Source of the DNA: Dipteris shenzhenensis
Lineage: Eukaryota; Polypodiophyta; Polypodiopsida; Gleicheniales
DNA length: 64,000 nucleotides
Assembly (NCBI GenBank): GCA_047967505.1
Contig: CM106541.1
Strand: one strand, 5' to 3'
The notes below the pieces were generated by a model, which saw nothing but the letters and a program-made list of their open reading frames with translations, ran no database searches and had not been told where the DNA came from. The position numbers and the translations under genes are program-made. This document shows, one piece after another, positions 1-11,792 of the stretch; positions within the stretch are counted from its first letter, which is position 1; the number at the start of each line of letters is the position of its first letter.

Positions 1-2
1 AT

Positions 3-1406
3 AGATACAAGGCAAGATTAGTTGTCAAGCGGTATGCACAGACATATGGCATTGATTATGAAGAAACATTCAGTCCGGTTGCAAGGATGGCAACTGTAAG
101 AGCAGTCATTGCTATGGCTGCATCAAAGGGATGGTCTTTACATCAGATGGATGTGAAGAATGCCTTCTTGCATGGTGATTTGCAAGAAGAGGTCTTTATG
201 GAGCAGCCACCAGGTTATGTTTATGCTGTTCATCCTGAGTTTGTTTGTAAGTTGAAGAAAGCCTTGTATGGCTTGAAGCAAGCACCTAGAGCATGGTCTG
301 ACAAGATAGGACAGTATCTTGTCACCATTGGCTTTCAGATCTCGAAGGCAGATTTCTCACTCTATGTGAGAAAAACAGAGAAAGGGATTATGTTGCTTGT
401 CATTTATGTTGATGATTTGATCATCACAAGTGATAGTGATGAAGATATCCTTCATGTGAAAATGCTATTGAAGTAGAAGTTTGAGATGAAGGATTTGGGA
501 GAGCTGCGTTATTTCTTGGGCATTGAGGTGATTAGATCACCAAGTGGGATACAGCTCTTGCAGAGGCAATATGGATTGCACATGCTGTCCAAATATGGGA
601 TGACAGGCTGTAAGCCTATTTCAGTTCCTTTGGAGCAAAATGTGAAGCTAAGCTCAGATGCAGGTGAGCTTCTGGAAGACCCTACTATGTACAAACGCAT
701 AGTAGGAAGTTTGATTTATATGACTATTACCACGCCAGATTTCAGCTATGCTGTTGGATTGGTAAGTCAGTTTATGTAGGCTCCAAGGAAACCGCATTTG
801 GATGCGGCTAGATGCATACTCAGGTATGTGAAGTCCACGTTGCAGTATGGACTATTTTATGAGGCTGGGGTTCAGATACAGTTGCATGGATACACTGATG
901 CTGATTGGGCTGGTAGTATTTCTAATAGACGATCTACCAGTGGATATGTGTTCTCTTTTGGGAGTGCTACAGTCACTTGGAGCAGCAAGAAACAGCCTAC
1001 AGTTGCCTTATCGAGCACAGAGGCTGAGTACAGGGGTGCAGCAATGGCTGCATGCGAGGTAGCTTGGTTGCATAAGCTACTCTATGATATGCATCAGTCT
1101 ACAGATGGGCCAGTTGTCATTTATTGTGACAACATGAGCAGCATACACTTGGCAAATAACCCAGTCTATCATGCTAGAACAAAGCACATTGAGGTGCATT
1201 ATCACTATGTGCGGGAGAAGGTCTTACTAGGTCTTATTGATCTAGTTTATGTCAGCACAGAGGATCAGGTAGCTGACATATTCACGAAAGCATTGGGCAC
1301 AGAGAAGCTACACAAGTTCAGAGACCTGCTTGGTGTGCAGGAATTGGGATTGAGCTCGAGGGGGAGTGTTGAGATATTGAGCTCCACTCGCGATATGCCA
1401 GGGTGA
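3..1406 (+). pseudogene. copia Pol C-terminal part: reverse transcriptase and RNase H, two nonsense codons
   Basis: One reading frame runs from base 3 to 1406. The RT part shows the copia landmarks [50 protein letters not shown] and the catalytic YVDD box near 408-420. RNase H follows, with [49 protein letters not shown] and the terminal ADIFTKAL motif. Stops at 474-476 and 777-779 are TAG codons where relatives have CAG (Gln): LLK*KFEMKDLG and SQFM*APRKPH. Otherwise the frame is open, so decay is recent or slow. The start lies outside the window. The frame runs past the LTR boundary to TGA at 1404-1406, so the last dozen residues are LTR-encoded and may not be functional. Confidence 0.93.
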
Positions 1407-1710
1407 CCGTTGTGCATTTATGTCACTGACTTGTTAGTTGCAGATGCGGTTGGTACACCGCCCACGAGGATGACAGCTATCCTTATCTACTCTAGTTCGT
1501 GGTTCAGTTAGTATGCCACCTTAGTTAGTTGAATTTGGTTTGAGACCCACATATAGGGTTCTTCTATTTCTTTTGTACTAGAGTTCTTTTGGCTTTCACA
1601 ACTAAGAAGAGGAAAACTGTTTTCAGCCTCCACCTTTGTGTGTATTCCCCCATTGTGCATGTGAGAAAGCCACAAGTGAGACTCCTTCCCTCTCTCCCAC
1701 TCTCTTCACA
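1367..1710 (+). repeat. 3' LTR of copia A copy 1 (344 bp)
   Basis: Starts TGTTGAGATATTGAGC just after the purine tract CTCGAGGGGGAG and ends ACTCTCTTCACA, giving TG...CA ends. It matches, in reverse orientation, the LTRs at 20518-20878 and 26845-27216. The boundaries are set by that alignment and by the abutting purine tract. Confidence 0.9.
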
Positions 1711-4590
1711 CTCACCCCGTCTTTTTTCATTGCATTTTGGGATATGATTGGAGACTATATTACTTCAGCCCTGCAGGCCATTTGGGACTTTGGCGAGATG
1801 CCTGGGTCGCTTACAGAGGGTCTCATCCACCTTATCCCAAAAGGAGGTTGCAGAAATTTAGTGTCCTAGTGGAGGCCTATCACAGTTCTGGGGACTTGTT
1901 ACAAGATTCTGGCCAAGGCTATTAGCCTCCGTTTGCAGCCCCTTCTCCCTGATCTTATTCATGACACTCAGATGGGATTTGTGCATGGTAGAAGCATTTT
2001 TGATAACATTTTCTCTTTCTGGGAAGCTTCAGAGTGGGCCATGCAGAGTGGCCAGAATCTTCCCATTCTACTTTTGGATTTTGAGAAAGCTTATGACAAA
2101 GTAGATTGGGGTTTTTTGGAGGGCACCCTTCTACGCTTTGGCTTTACTGATGCTTGGATCAGAGGTGTTTCGTCTTTGTACAGATCAACCCACAGCCAGG
2201 TACTTATTATTGGGGTAAGGGGTGAGAGATTTCAGATTTCGAGATTAGTCCATCAGGGATGCCCCCTTGCTCCTTTCCTCTTTTTGTTCGTGGCCGAAGC
2301 TATGAGTATCTATATTAGATCTCAACCTGACATCTTTGGGATGAGACTTCCCATCAGAAGGGAAGAGGAGCTACTTGACAGTGAGTTGGCAGATGACACA
2401 ACAGTTTACTTGGATGCCACTCCACAGATGCTCACTTCTTTCAGGACAGCATTGGATTTATTTTGCTTGGCGGCAGGGGTGCAGATAAATTGGCATAAAT
2501 CCAATGGCTTTTGGATTAGTGATGAGGACACTCTAGTTTGGGGGCTTGACATAGGATTCACTTGGGTTCAGAGGGGTGAGCCTATCAGGTATTTGGGCTG
2601 CCAGGTCAGCTTGGATATTTCTACCATGCAGCAGTTTGCTCCTGTTTTGGAGAGCATCAGAAGGAAGCTTCTTTTTTGGAGCTCAACCAAGCTGGATCTT
2701 GCCTCTAGAGTTGTGGTGGTCAACCAGGTCCTCTTGGCCACGGCCTGGTTTGTTTGTTCATGCTGGTGCCGTTCTAGGGACTGCATTATTCAGCTCAGAA
2801 GACCGATCAGAAACTTTCTCTAGAGTGGGCTTGATGGCACAGCAGATGCCTTAGCCAGGGTGGCTTGGGAGACCCTCATCCTCCCTACACAGGAAGGGGG
2901 TCTCAATATTATTGATCCAGATTTATAGTGCAAAGCTTTACTTTGCAAGATGGTGGTGTGAGGACTTATGCCAGGGCAGGAACTGTGGAAGGACTTTCGT
3001 ATCAGTAGCATACAGAGGTGAACAGCTTCTTCAGGAGGAGACTGGATGAGCAGTGTTAGGTGGATCTTCACCACAGCACACCTCAGATCACCTTCGTCCC
3101 CTCTCATGGTTGCCATTCTGAAAGCTTGGGCCAGTTTCAGAAGCACTCTTCGGAGGATTCCTCCTTCCTCTTGAGAAGAGATTGATAGGCAACCCATCAT
3201 GTGGAATGACAATATTTTAGATGATCATGGTAGACCACTGGGTGCCTCACTCTACATGCAGTGGTCCAGGTGGGAGAGGGGACCTGCATCATCTTTGGGG
3301 TCTTGGAAAGCTTTCCGCAGGCTTCCAGAGGAGACCAAATCAAGGTTGACAGGACATCTCAGAGGGAGTGCAGGGAGGATCTTGCAGATTGAGGCAGCCA
3401 TTCCAGAGGTTTGGGTAGACACAGATGATATGCCACTCACTTCCTCCACTTGGGTGGGTACTTTTACAAGAGGCGGTGTTCCGCTTCAGGTTTTGGCCTT
3501 TCGAGATGCACAGGAGGATGCTTTGGTTTTTAGTGTCCAAGATGGTGGTAGATTGCTCAGGTCCACAGAGGACATCTTGCTTGAGTCTGCTTTTCAGATT
3601 TAGGGATCAGATTTAGAGTGATTCCTAGACCCAGACCCCCGGCTACTCTCCACCGGGTCTTGGAGGCTCTGGCTATATGGGGGAGTTCCCATCAGGTATT
3701 TGAAGTGGGACCGCGGAGAGTGGGAGTGGATTGATGCAGGGCATTGAGAGAAGAGCATCCCCTTCTTTCGTTACATGGTCAGTAATGCCAGGAGATTTCA
3801 GCTCAATAGTAGAGGTTGGAGACCTTCTAGAGTTCCTCATTGGGAGACATTTGATATCACTGCGGATATGCAGAGGTGCTTCTGGAGGAGACTCTGGAAA
3901 TCCCACAGGAATAGAAAGATCATTATCTTCTTTTGGCTTTCTATCCATGGTGGGATTGCAGTGAACCTTTGGAGGTCCAGGTTCGGAGCCCCGAACCTAC
4001 TTGCCCTCAATGCCTCTCTACTTCGGAGACTATTCAGCATTGCTTATGGGATTGCAGATAGGCGAGGATGATTTGGATGGGGGTAGCCAGGATTTTCAGT
4101 CACTTTGCCCACTCCCCATTTTTTATGGCATGGGGCTCAGTGGCTTGGCTTTCTCTTACAGGACCTTAGGTTTTCTATGAGAGATTTGACTCCTCTCGGG
4201 CCATTTCGGTTCGACGTCATCGGATTGAGTCCTGTTCATTGGATGTGGTACCACACCTTCCTTTTACAGCTGTACATGCCTCTGTGGATACTTCTTGGGA
4301 GATTCTAGCGAGCATAGCATCCTGGCATATCTGGAGAGCCAGATGCACAGAGGCTTTGGAGGGTACTCAGGTTCATCCCTTGCACACATTGGCTAGTATC
4401 TCGACAGACACCGTACATACTTTGATGGCCGTATGGACGGGTATGCAGGGAGACTCCCGTGCAGCCTCAGCTAGGAGGGCTTCTTTCTTCAGGGAATGGA
4501 AGGATTCTCCTTTCTTCTCTGAGACTACTACAGGGTTGAGGTGGCACTTTCAGCCTCAGCCTTGGTTTTTTTCCACCTCACTCTGAGGGG
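1711..4590 (+). pseudogene. LINE-type (non-LTR) retrotransposon relic: reverse transcriptase and zinc-binding RT C-terminus
   Basis: From about 1711 to 4070 one frame can be followed through several stops (1867, 2821, 2926, 2959, 3019, 3172, 3601 and others). It reads the LINE RT order: GLIHLIPKG, then WRPITVLGTCYKILAKAISLRL, TQMGFVHGRSIFDN, LLLDFEKAYDKVDW (motif A Asp), VHQGCPLAPFLF (motif B) and ELADDTTVY (motif C, usually FADD). A segment near 3880-3960, WRRLWKSHRNRKIIIFFWL, resembles the zf-RVT domain that ends plant LINE ORF2. After about 4080 the frame shifts; a last piece at 4239-4586 includes ASWHIWRARCTEALEG, like the tail of these proteins. No endonuclease is present, so the relic is 5'-truncated where the copia LTR abuts it. 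Confidence 0.88.
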
Positions 4591-4680
4591 ATTTTTATTT
4601 ATCCTCATGATTTCATGATGTATTCTGCTTTGAGCTTGCTCTCGCGGGCTTTTTCTCTTACTCAATAGATGTCTCTTTCT
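4590..4680 (+). other. probable LINE 3' untranslated remnant
   Basis: T-rich sequence directly after the last recognisable LINE codons, without a clear poly(A) tail. The tandem repeat array begins just beyond it. Assignment is by position only. Confidence 0.3.
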
Positions 4681-5640
4681 TGGAAACACATTATGCACAA
4701 TTGTCAAGAAATTGTGAATAGGCATGCTTATACCATACATGCATGTATGGCATGGTTATCAAATTTTTGAAAGAACCTTTAATGAGCAAGGAAATTATAA
4801 TCACAAAGTGTCGTAAGGATCAAACATTATTTTGTATGATGGTGCATGCACATTTTCTCATTGAATGATGGTGCATGCACCATGCATAAGTGCCAAAACA
4901 TTGTGCATCAGGATGCTTATACCAACACTTTATTTGTTTCATGGTCACAAAACTCTGTCAAAACCCTTTATTATTACTTTATTTATACTTGAAAAGTCTC
5001 ATCAGGATCAAAGATCATTCAAAGATACACGATGCGTAATTGCCAAGAATGTGTGCATTGGGACGCTTATACCATAGATTATGTCTCCAATGGTAAAAAA
5101 CTTTGTAGATATTGTCAAACAAGTAATTTATTTATACTTCTAGATATTTTGATATAGATATTACATCATTTTTATGGTGCAACATGCATAGTTTCTCATT
5201 TTTAACCATCGATGGTACATAGGTGCTGAAAAATTATGCATTGGTATGCTTATACCATAGGTATGTGTCCGATATCATGAAAATTTCAAATAAGTTTGGA
5301 TCAATAAGGACTATATACTTGCATATATTCATAAGTCACATCAAAATTTCTAAAGGGACATGCACATTTTCTCATTTGTGACCATGGATGGTGCACTACT
5401 ACCAAAAGAGTATGCATCTATACTCTTAGACCATACCTATATGTGTCCAATGGTCATGATACTTTTCAAAGACCTCTAAATGAGTAATTCCATTATAATT
5501 TTAAAGACCTCTAAATGAGTAATTCCATTATAATTTTAAATTTTCATAAGGGTGGTACATCATTTTTATGGTGGACATGCACATTTATTCATTTGACAAC
5601 TTAGTGTGCATACTTGGTGAATAGGCATGGTTAGGGAGTA
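4680..5640 (+). repeat. degenerate tandem repeat, about 150-190 bp period, 5-6 units
   Basis: A motif of the type 'GCATNNGNATGCTTATACCAT ... TGTGTCCAATGGTCA' recurs. The core GCTTATACCA, or a variant, starts at about 4726, 4915, 5065, 5248 and 5422. Each is preceded by a 'gatggtgcatgca.../tgccaa' block and followed by 'caaaNNcctNtaaatgag'. Units are well diverged. The array is AT-rich and has no coding potential. Confidence 0.6.
5468..5537 (+). repeat. perfect 35-bp tandem duplication
   Basis: The 35-bp unit starting AAAGACCTCTAAATGAG occurs at 5468-5502 and again at 5503-5537 without differences. It is a local, recent slippage event inside the older degenerate array. Confidence 0.85.
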
Positions 5641-7640
5641 GCCTAGCTAAGTGATCAACACATGCACTTGAGGTCTGGTAGAGTGCTAGTATTTGACCTA
5701 GGGCTACACGTTCGAGTTAGCAATTCCAAGAACATTGAGATAAGATACGCTAAGTTGGTAACTCCATGCACACCGAGATAGGATACATTTAGTTAGTAAC
5801 TCCATGCACGAAGGCTTAGTATCCTAGTGCACATCGCAATACTAAGTCAGTGCACATGCCGAGCTATTAGACTAATTGATAAGGGAAATTGAGAAATTCA
5901 TAGGTTGAACCTCCTAGTGAGCACCCACCCTGAGCTACCTACATGCATTTGAGATCTACAAAAATCCTAGGAGCTGAGCTAGAACCAGAGGATAGTGCAT
6001 CAAACATCTTGAGATTGAGACAAGGGATAGTGCATCAAATAGCTTGAGATTGAGCCAAGGGACCACCTTAGTATCAGCCTCATCAAGGAATCTTGGTCCC
6101 TAGCTCTTACTCAATACACAGTCAACCACGCGGTGACACTTCAAGCTCAAAAGACTCAATGAGATTCGATGCCAAAATAGGGGAGAACCCAAATCCAGGA
6201 GCCACTCTAGATCCCACAACTCTAGCTTGGTTAGGCCCAATCCCCCACCTCCTCCACTACAATTGTGCATCTAAGGGAGACATTCTCCAATTTTATGGGA
6301 TAGTTTGGCTTGGCTAACCCTGACCTAGTCAATCCCTTTGTCAGGCAAGCTCAAATGAGCGAAGAGCATCAAGACTTTCCACTAGCTTTTACATTTGGTA
6401 ATGCTCAAAGAAATCCCTTTTCCGCACCTGCTAAAGAGCCTTTAGGGTGGCATGCTCAGTTCTATGAGGGTGAACCCTCCTTCACCAGAGCGTCTGAGCC
6501 ATGGAAAACAAGTTCTAGCCACCAAGTCCCAAAGGGCAGGGTATCAATCAAACGGACTTTGGGGAGAGCACCTTGCCTCATCCAATGGCCCCTTGCCCAA
6601 ATCTAAATGCAAATTGGGGAGGAGCTTGAGAAGTTCCTCCCTTCCCCATGGCTAAACCTTATAGGCTGGCACGTAACATAAACATACAACCACCAAGTCC
6701 CATACTAGCAGTGAGGCTAACAAGAGCCCACCATGCGTGTTGGCTCTGAGTCCTCGACTCTAGGCCAAGACTAGCCAAAAAAATTTCCTGATTGGCCAAT
6801 GAACTTCTATAATCCACCCCCAGGACCACCCAACTATGGTACTTACATCAAGAGAGTTAAGAAGGTTACACACACACACACACACACACATGGATATATG
6901 GTTGTTAAGTAAGATCAAATTAATTTACAAGAACAAGTAATGTCTATTTAGGGACACAAATTTAAACCAAATGCCAACCATTAAAAGAAAAAATCCAACC
7001 AATTTAGAAAAAAATTTAATATTAAATAACATTATCATTAAAAATTTAAAAATCTTAAAAGTAGTCCCATATCTAGGGAAGTCATAGGGTTGTAAATATT
7101 ATTAAGAAATTAACAAAATCGGGGAATAATAATGAAATAATTTTAACCAAATGAAGAGAGAATCAAGGACTTGTAAACAATCTAGGGCTCCTATGCATGA
7201 GACAACAAGAAAATGGGGTGGCGGACATTCGTGGTTTAGGGCAAGAATAAGGACAAGGTTACTTTAGGGGTTGGGTTTTTGGGGTTTGACTAGGTTGAGG
7301 GGAATAGGTTGGGCTTTTGGCGAGGGATAGTTTATGCAAGAGTAGTAACTAAGATTATAATTACATTAAATTTGTTATTCAATAAGTCAAGGATAATAAA
7401 TAGAGGGGGTTAAAAGTGAGAGAAAGAGAGAGAAAAAGAGGGGATGGCACATTAAAGATAAGATTATTTTTTAATTTAAATAAATAATTAAAAAAAGTAA
7501 AAATGAAATGAAGCAGGACCTGAATGAAAATAATATTGGGAAAAATATAAAGTTAATAAAATTAGCAAGGATAAGAAATAAAATATAAGGGGGGTTATTT
7601 TGAAAAAATGGGGTGTGCAATGTGCATGTGTGAGAAAAAT
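5640..7640. other. gene-free stretch
   Basis: No protein family is recognised here. There are two short partly duplicated blocks: 'actccatgcac...gagata' near 5720-5810 and a 37-bp 'ggatagtgcatcaaa...cttgagattga' pair near 5990-6060. Short ORFs at 6093-6317 and 6310-6606 (+) have ordinary composition, and I cannot assign them. An AC microsatellite lies at 6869-6890. From 6900 the sequence is A-rich on the plus strand with scattered G runs, like the stretches at 19.9-20.5, 28.0-28.7 and 39.1-39.4 kb. Confidence 0.5.
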
Positions 7641-7654
7641 TTATTGAGAAACAT

Positions 7655-7762
7655 TTGTGTGTGTGTGTCTGTGTGTGTGTCAATGTGACAAATTAAGGAT
7701 TAATATGTGTGTGTGTTTGGGGGGGTTAGGAGTATGTGTGTGTGCATACATAAATGTGTGTA
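7655..7762. repeat. GT/TG microsatellite cluster
   Basis: Interrupted (TG)n tracts at 7655-7681, 7706-7719 and 7734-7745. A similar tract followed by 'taagagtgtagaaaat' recurs near 27585-27640, so it is part of the dispersed repeat described at 7754-8069. Confidence 0.8.
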
Positions 7763-8069
7763 AGAGTGTAGAAAATATGAATTCTCCCATTGAATATAAA
7801 TGCATCCAATGTTCAACCATACTCATCATCCTAGTTGGAGGACTCCATGATATCCAAGGGGGTGTGTGTGTGTGTGTTTTAAATATAAAAACCCACAAAA
7901 CTTGGTACACGTAGACTAGAATCTTGAATTGAGAATACATTTCTATTCCATTGAGTGAGATACAAGTTCCAAGTTTTTTCAATGATGAGAATGGTAGAAC
8001 CCAGCACTGTCCATAGCTCCATGGTCGAGAATTACTTACCTGTCACCATCCAAAAAAAGCATGTGTTAG
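7754..8069 (+). repeat. dispersed repeat R1, left part, interrupted by copia B
   Basis: Contains 'ttttaaatataaaaacccacaaaa', 'gtagactagaatcttgaattgaga', 'caagttttttcaatgatgag' and 'ccatccaaaaaaa'. The same blocks in the same order lie at about 19402-19750, and the latter part at 27770-27960. It continues after the copia B insertion at 13878. The class is unknown: I see no ORF, and terminal structures are not clear. Confidence 0.75.
8065..8069. other. target-site duplication GTTAG, left
   Basis: GTTAG directly precedes the outermost copia B LTR start at 8070 and is repeated at 13878-13882 directly after the last LTR. Homologous sequence without the element (near 19754 and 27952) has a single GTTAG, which supports the call. 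Confidence 0.9.
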
Positions 8070-8405
8070 TGTTAGATATGCTCAATGCCCCACCCTCCTG
8101 GTAACCACCAGTGGTCCAAGGTGCTCAAGTTGTAAAGCCCCCAAATGAGGAGAAGCCATGTGTGAGCTCAAGACACTGGATGGATCCTGACTTGCATGTT
8201 AGATGAGGTCTATCAATGAGACTGTTGATGGTAGAAAGGTGATTGTGTGGGAGCCCCTTATTCTTGTTGTGGGGCCTGGGGGCTAGCTGGCCCCCAGTTG
8301 GGGGGTCCCAGGGGGGCCAGGGGAAGGATCAGCTTCAGGGTCATCTTCAGAGACTCTGCATTGGGCCAAGAAGGTAGTTCACCTACGGGTGGACATTGAG
8401 GGGGT
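8070..8405 (+). repeat. truncated outer LTR plus internal-region tail of copia B
   Basis: 8070-8328 matches the first ~260 bp of the copia B LTR (starting TGTTAGATATG). It breaks off in a G/C-rich run and continues with a segment matching 13120-13199, the 3' end of Pol and the purine tract ('gaaggatcagcttcag...cctacgggtggacattgaggggg'). A short extra block, 'ggtcatcttcag', lies inside the tail. The break is in a G-rich stretch, which may have supplied microhomology for the deletion. Confidence 0.88.
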
Positions 8406-9064
8406 TGTTAGATATGCTCAATGCCCCACCCTCCTGGTAACCACCAGTGGTCCAAGGTGCTCAAATTGTAAGGCCCCCATATGAGGAGAAGCCATGTGTG
8501 AGCCCAGGACACTGGATGGATCCTGACTTGCATGTCAGATGAGGTCTATCAATGAGACTGTTGATGGTAGAAAGGTGATTGTGTGGAGCCCCTTATTCTT
8601 GTTGGGGCTTGGGGGCAAGCTGGCTCCTAGCTAGGGGGTCCCGAGGGGGCCAACGGCCCCCCTAGTGGGGGTTTAGGGGCAAGAGCCCCCCATGCGACGG
8701 TATAGGGAATATTCCTTGAATATTCCATGGACGACTAGTCGGTTCCACTGACTAGGTTGACTTGTCGGCTCCATTGACTAGGTCGACTAGTCGACTCCAC
8801 TACCACCCTCATAGCTGTAAAGAGGTGACCTCCTCAGTCCATTATGTCAGATGAGTTCAGATCAGATCAGATCTTCCAGCTAGTAGCTCTTCACCTAGTA
8901 TCTGTCTAGATCACCATCTAAGCTCCATTGTGGGAGTGCACGGGTGGACGAAGCCATCATCTGTACTACATTAGTATTGAAGGAAAGGTTTGTTCCTCTC
9001 CAGTTTGCTGTGTACTCTCTATTCTTTGTTCAGTTTTTGTTCTATTGCATCATGTAATTTAACA
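8406..9064 (+). repeat. 5' (middle) LTR of copia B, 659 bp
   Basis: Starts TGTTAGATATGCTCAATG and ends GTAATTTAACA, next to the primer site. Near 8725-8800 it carries tandem 'gactagtcggttccac/tgactaggt' subrepeats. The 3' LTR has one more partial unit, which explains its extra length. 'ctgtaaagaggtgacctcc' near 8815 probably includes the core promoter region (the 3' copy reads ctataaagaggcgacc). Confidence 0.9.
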
Positions 9065-9077
9065 TGGTATTAGAGCC
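9065..9077 (+). other. primer binding site, initiator tRNA-Met type
   Basis: TGGTATTAGAGCC directly follows the LTR. The usual plant copia site is TGGTATCAGAGCC, complementary to the 3' end of initiator tRNA-Met; here one C is T. Confidence 0.88.
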
Positions 9078-9210
9078 CAGGCGGCTCTAAGGATCGAAGA
9101 ATAGAAGAGAGGCAAGGGCTTCAACAGCATATGGAGTGATGGCAATAGGAAGCGGCTCCATAGGAAGTGGCTTGAGTTCAATAGCTGCTGCTGCACCAAC
9201 AATCTAGGCG

Positions 9211-10103
9211 TTGAGGATTCGACCACCAGCCTTCACTGAAGGCAAGCTAGATGGTACGAACTACACTATGTGGAAGTTTAAAATTACTACTATTTTGGAT
9301 TCATATGAGCTTCTGGAGACTGTACTGGGGACTGACCCAGAACCACAAGGAACCCCTGACCTAGCAAATCTGGGGAGTATGATACCTCCTAATGCCAACC
9401 TTCTACGAGCTTGGAAACGTAGGAACATATATGATCTGTGTGCCCTGGTTACAAGTACTACTGATAGTGTTTTGACCTTGATTTAGCATACATCTAGGGC
9501 AACTGTGGTGTGGAACATATTGAAGAGGCCGTATGAGACGTGGAATTAGAAAAGGATCCAAAACCTGGAGAATCAGCTCGCAGTAGAGAAGTTTAATAAA
9601 AGAGAGACAGTGGAGGTGTTCATACCCCAAATAAAAAATCTGTGTGACCAAATGGCTGGTGCTGGGATACAAAAGACTAGCAAAGAGCTAGCTCGGCGGT
9701 GTCTCCGGATATGTCCACCAAGGTTTGATGGATTGGTAACAATGCTTAAAATTGAGGTGAGACCCCAACCATTGTCATTTGAGGAGTTCTGTGCTTTACT
9801 TATGGAGGAGGAATTGAGGCTTGAAGCTCGAGATGGAGGCGGCAATGGGGATGCTGCTTTCTCTGCCACTGTAAAAGGCAAAGGTGGTTCCTCCACCAAA
9901 GGTGAGTCCTCTACTAGTGGTTACTGCAAAAAAGAAGGGCCATATGATTGCAAATTGTCGGGTCAAGAAAGCAGATGAAAAGAATGGTATCCTAAAGAAG
10001 ACAGAAAAGGGGAAAGAGACAGCTAACACAGCGGAAGTAGAGTTGGACCTATTTCTAGCCATGGAGGAAGAGTGTTCCTCGATTCAAGAAGCTCTCAACC
10101 ACT
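9211..10103 (+). pseudogene. copia B gag, disrupted
   Basis: Reads FTEGKLDGTNYTMWKF, a typical copia gag N-terminus (UBN2-like), then RNIYDLCALVTSTTDSVLTL. Stops follow at 9484 (TAG, LI*HTSRAT) and near 9547 (TAG, TWN*KRIQNL), both where relatives carry Gln. The frame continues through ENQLAVEKFNKRETVEVFIPQI to EELRLEAR. A frameshift near 9930 falls inside the zinc knuckle: one frame gives YCKKEGPYDC, the next gives KKKGHMIANCRVKKADE. The second frame carries the tail to about 10103. Gag would form the particle core. The original start is probably upstream of 9211, in the ATG-containing stretch at 9130-9211. Confidence 0.87.
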
Positions 10104-11792
10104 GATTCATGGGTGTTGGATAGTGGTGCCTCTCGTCACATGACCTGCAAGAAGGGTCTATATTATTCCATGCAGCCTCTATAGAAACCCATCACTGTGA
10201 CGGTTGGTAATAACGCAAAATGCCCTATTGAGGGTATAGGTACAGTTTCATTTGTTTCTATGAATGGAGATGTTAAGAAACTATCTAATGTGCTGTATGT
10301 TCCACAAATCAATAGAAATTTGCTATCAGTTGCTTCCATAATTGACCTTGACCATGAGGTGAGGTTCAACAAGACAGGAGCAAAAATTCTGGATAGTGCA
10401 AGCAATCTTGTTGGCACAGGAGTAAGGAGGAACAACCTGTATGAGCTAAGTGCTCTTACAGCCATCGCTGGAGTGGGCACAAGCAGACTTTGGCATGAAA
10501 GATTCGGCCACATTGGATTTGCAGTGCTGAAGGAGATGAAGAAGCAAGGTATGGTTGCTCACTTACCTACAGTCACAAAAATCAAAGAACCATGTGAAGC
10601 TTGCATGATGGGCAAGCAACAGAGAAAGGCATTTCCACAAGAAAGCAAGAATAGAGCAAACGCTCCTCTAGAGTTGGTGCATGTTGACTTGTGCGGTAAG
10701 ATGCCTACACAAGCCTTGGGGGGATCTTCCTATTTTTTATTGATTGTTAATGACTATAGTAGGAAGATGTGGGTGTACTTTCTTCATGAAAAGGCTCAAG
10801 CTTTTGGTAAATTTAAAGAATGGCTACAGCTTGTTGAAAATGAAACAGGGAGAAAAGTGAAGAAAATCAGATCAGATGGTGGTGGTGAGTTTGTTTCTAC
10901 AAAGTTTGGAGATTTTTGCAAGAGCAAAGGGATCAAGCGACAAACGCCGACACCACATACGCCTCAGCAAAATTCGGTTGTTGAATGCCGAATGCAGACC
11001 ACGGTGGAGATGGGGAGGTGTATGTTGAAAGGTGCTAGACTGCCAAACCACTTTTGGGCTGAGGCTGTCAATACTACGGTTTACATCCTTAATCGTTGCT
11101 ATACAAAGGAACTCAAAGGTAAAACACCACATGAGGCTTACAACGGTAAGAAGCCATCTGTCTCCCACTTCAGAATGTTTGGGTGTGAATGCTATGCGCA
11201 TGTACCAGACAAAGAGAGAAACAAGCTACAACCAAAAAGCACCAAATGTATCTTCTTAGGCTATTGTGATGAGAAGAAAGCCTATAAGTTGTATGACCAA
11301 GAGGCAAAGAAGATCATAGCGAGCCGCGATGTGGTGTTCAGGGAGCAGCCACATGCGGCGGAGGCAAAGAAGAGCTCTTCCTTTTTATCATCAAGCAAAG
11401 AGGTAATTCACTATGGACCTGTCCCAAGAGCTATAAAGGAGGAGGAAATATCAGATGATGAAGGTATAAGTCACCAACTTGTTGTTACACCACCGGAATA
11501 GCCATTGCCACGATGGGTAAGGCAGCTCTACAACCATGATGACCAGATGCCTATGTCTATTGAGCAGCATGCAGATGGACCAACACAGTCTCAGAGAATC
11601 GAGGGGCAAAAGAGGGCTTCTGTTCACATAGTCAATATGGCCTTGATGGCTGAGATTATTGCAGAAGTAAAGGAGCCTACGAGTTTGGAGGAAGCACTTG
11701 CAGACCAAGATTGGAAAAATGCTATGCAAGTAGAATATGACAGCATCATGAAGAATGAAACTTGGGAGCTGGGTAGATCGACCACCTAATAG
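10104..11792 (+). pseudogene. copia B protease and integrase
   Basis: Protease begins with DSWVLDSGASRHMTC (active-site DSG). A TAG near 10181 (MQPL*KPITV) interrupts it; an unbroken 434-codon frame then runs 10197-11501. This holds the GAG-pre-integrase zinc region (LWHERFGHIGF, H..H; EPCEACMMGKQ, C..C) and the integrase core: VHVDLCG (D), IRSDGGGEF (D) and QQNSVVECRM (E). The spacing is normal for copia. PDKERNKLQPKSTKCIFLGY marks the C-terminal part. After a TAG at 11499 the frame goes on to MKNETWEL, where an inserted base near 11775 shifts it. The integrase core itself looks intact. Confidence 0.92.

Larger units (their letters stand above)
1..1710 (+). mobile_element. Ty1/copia retrotransposon family A, copy 1, cut by the window start
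   Basis: 3' part of a copia element: reverse transcriptase, RNase H, a purine tract and one LTR. Its protein and LTR are close to the complete minus-strand element at 20518-27216, so both belong to one family (A). The LTR ends at 1710 and LINE sequence begins at once, so this element either inserted into the LINE or the LINE is truncated against it. The 5' flank lies outside the window, so the target-site duplication cannot be checked; the first five flanking bases are CTCAC. Confidence 0.93.

Noticed and set aside
6093-6655. Overlapping plus-strand ORFs considered as a gag fragment
   Set aside because: No zinc knuckle, gag core motif, LTR or primer site nearby.
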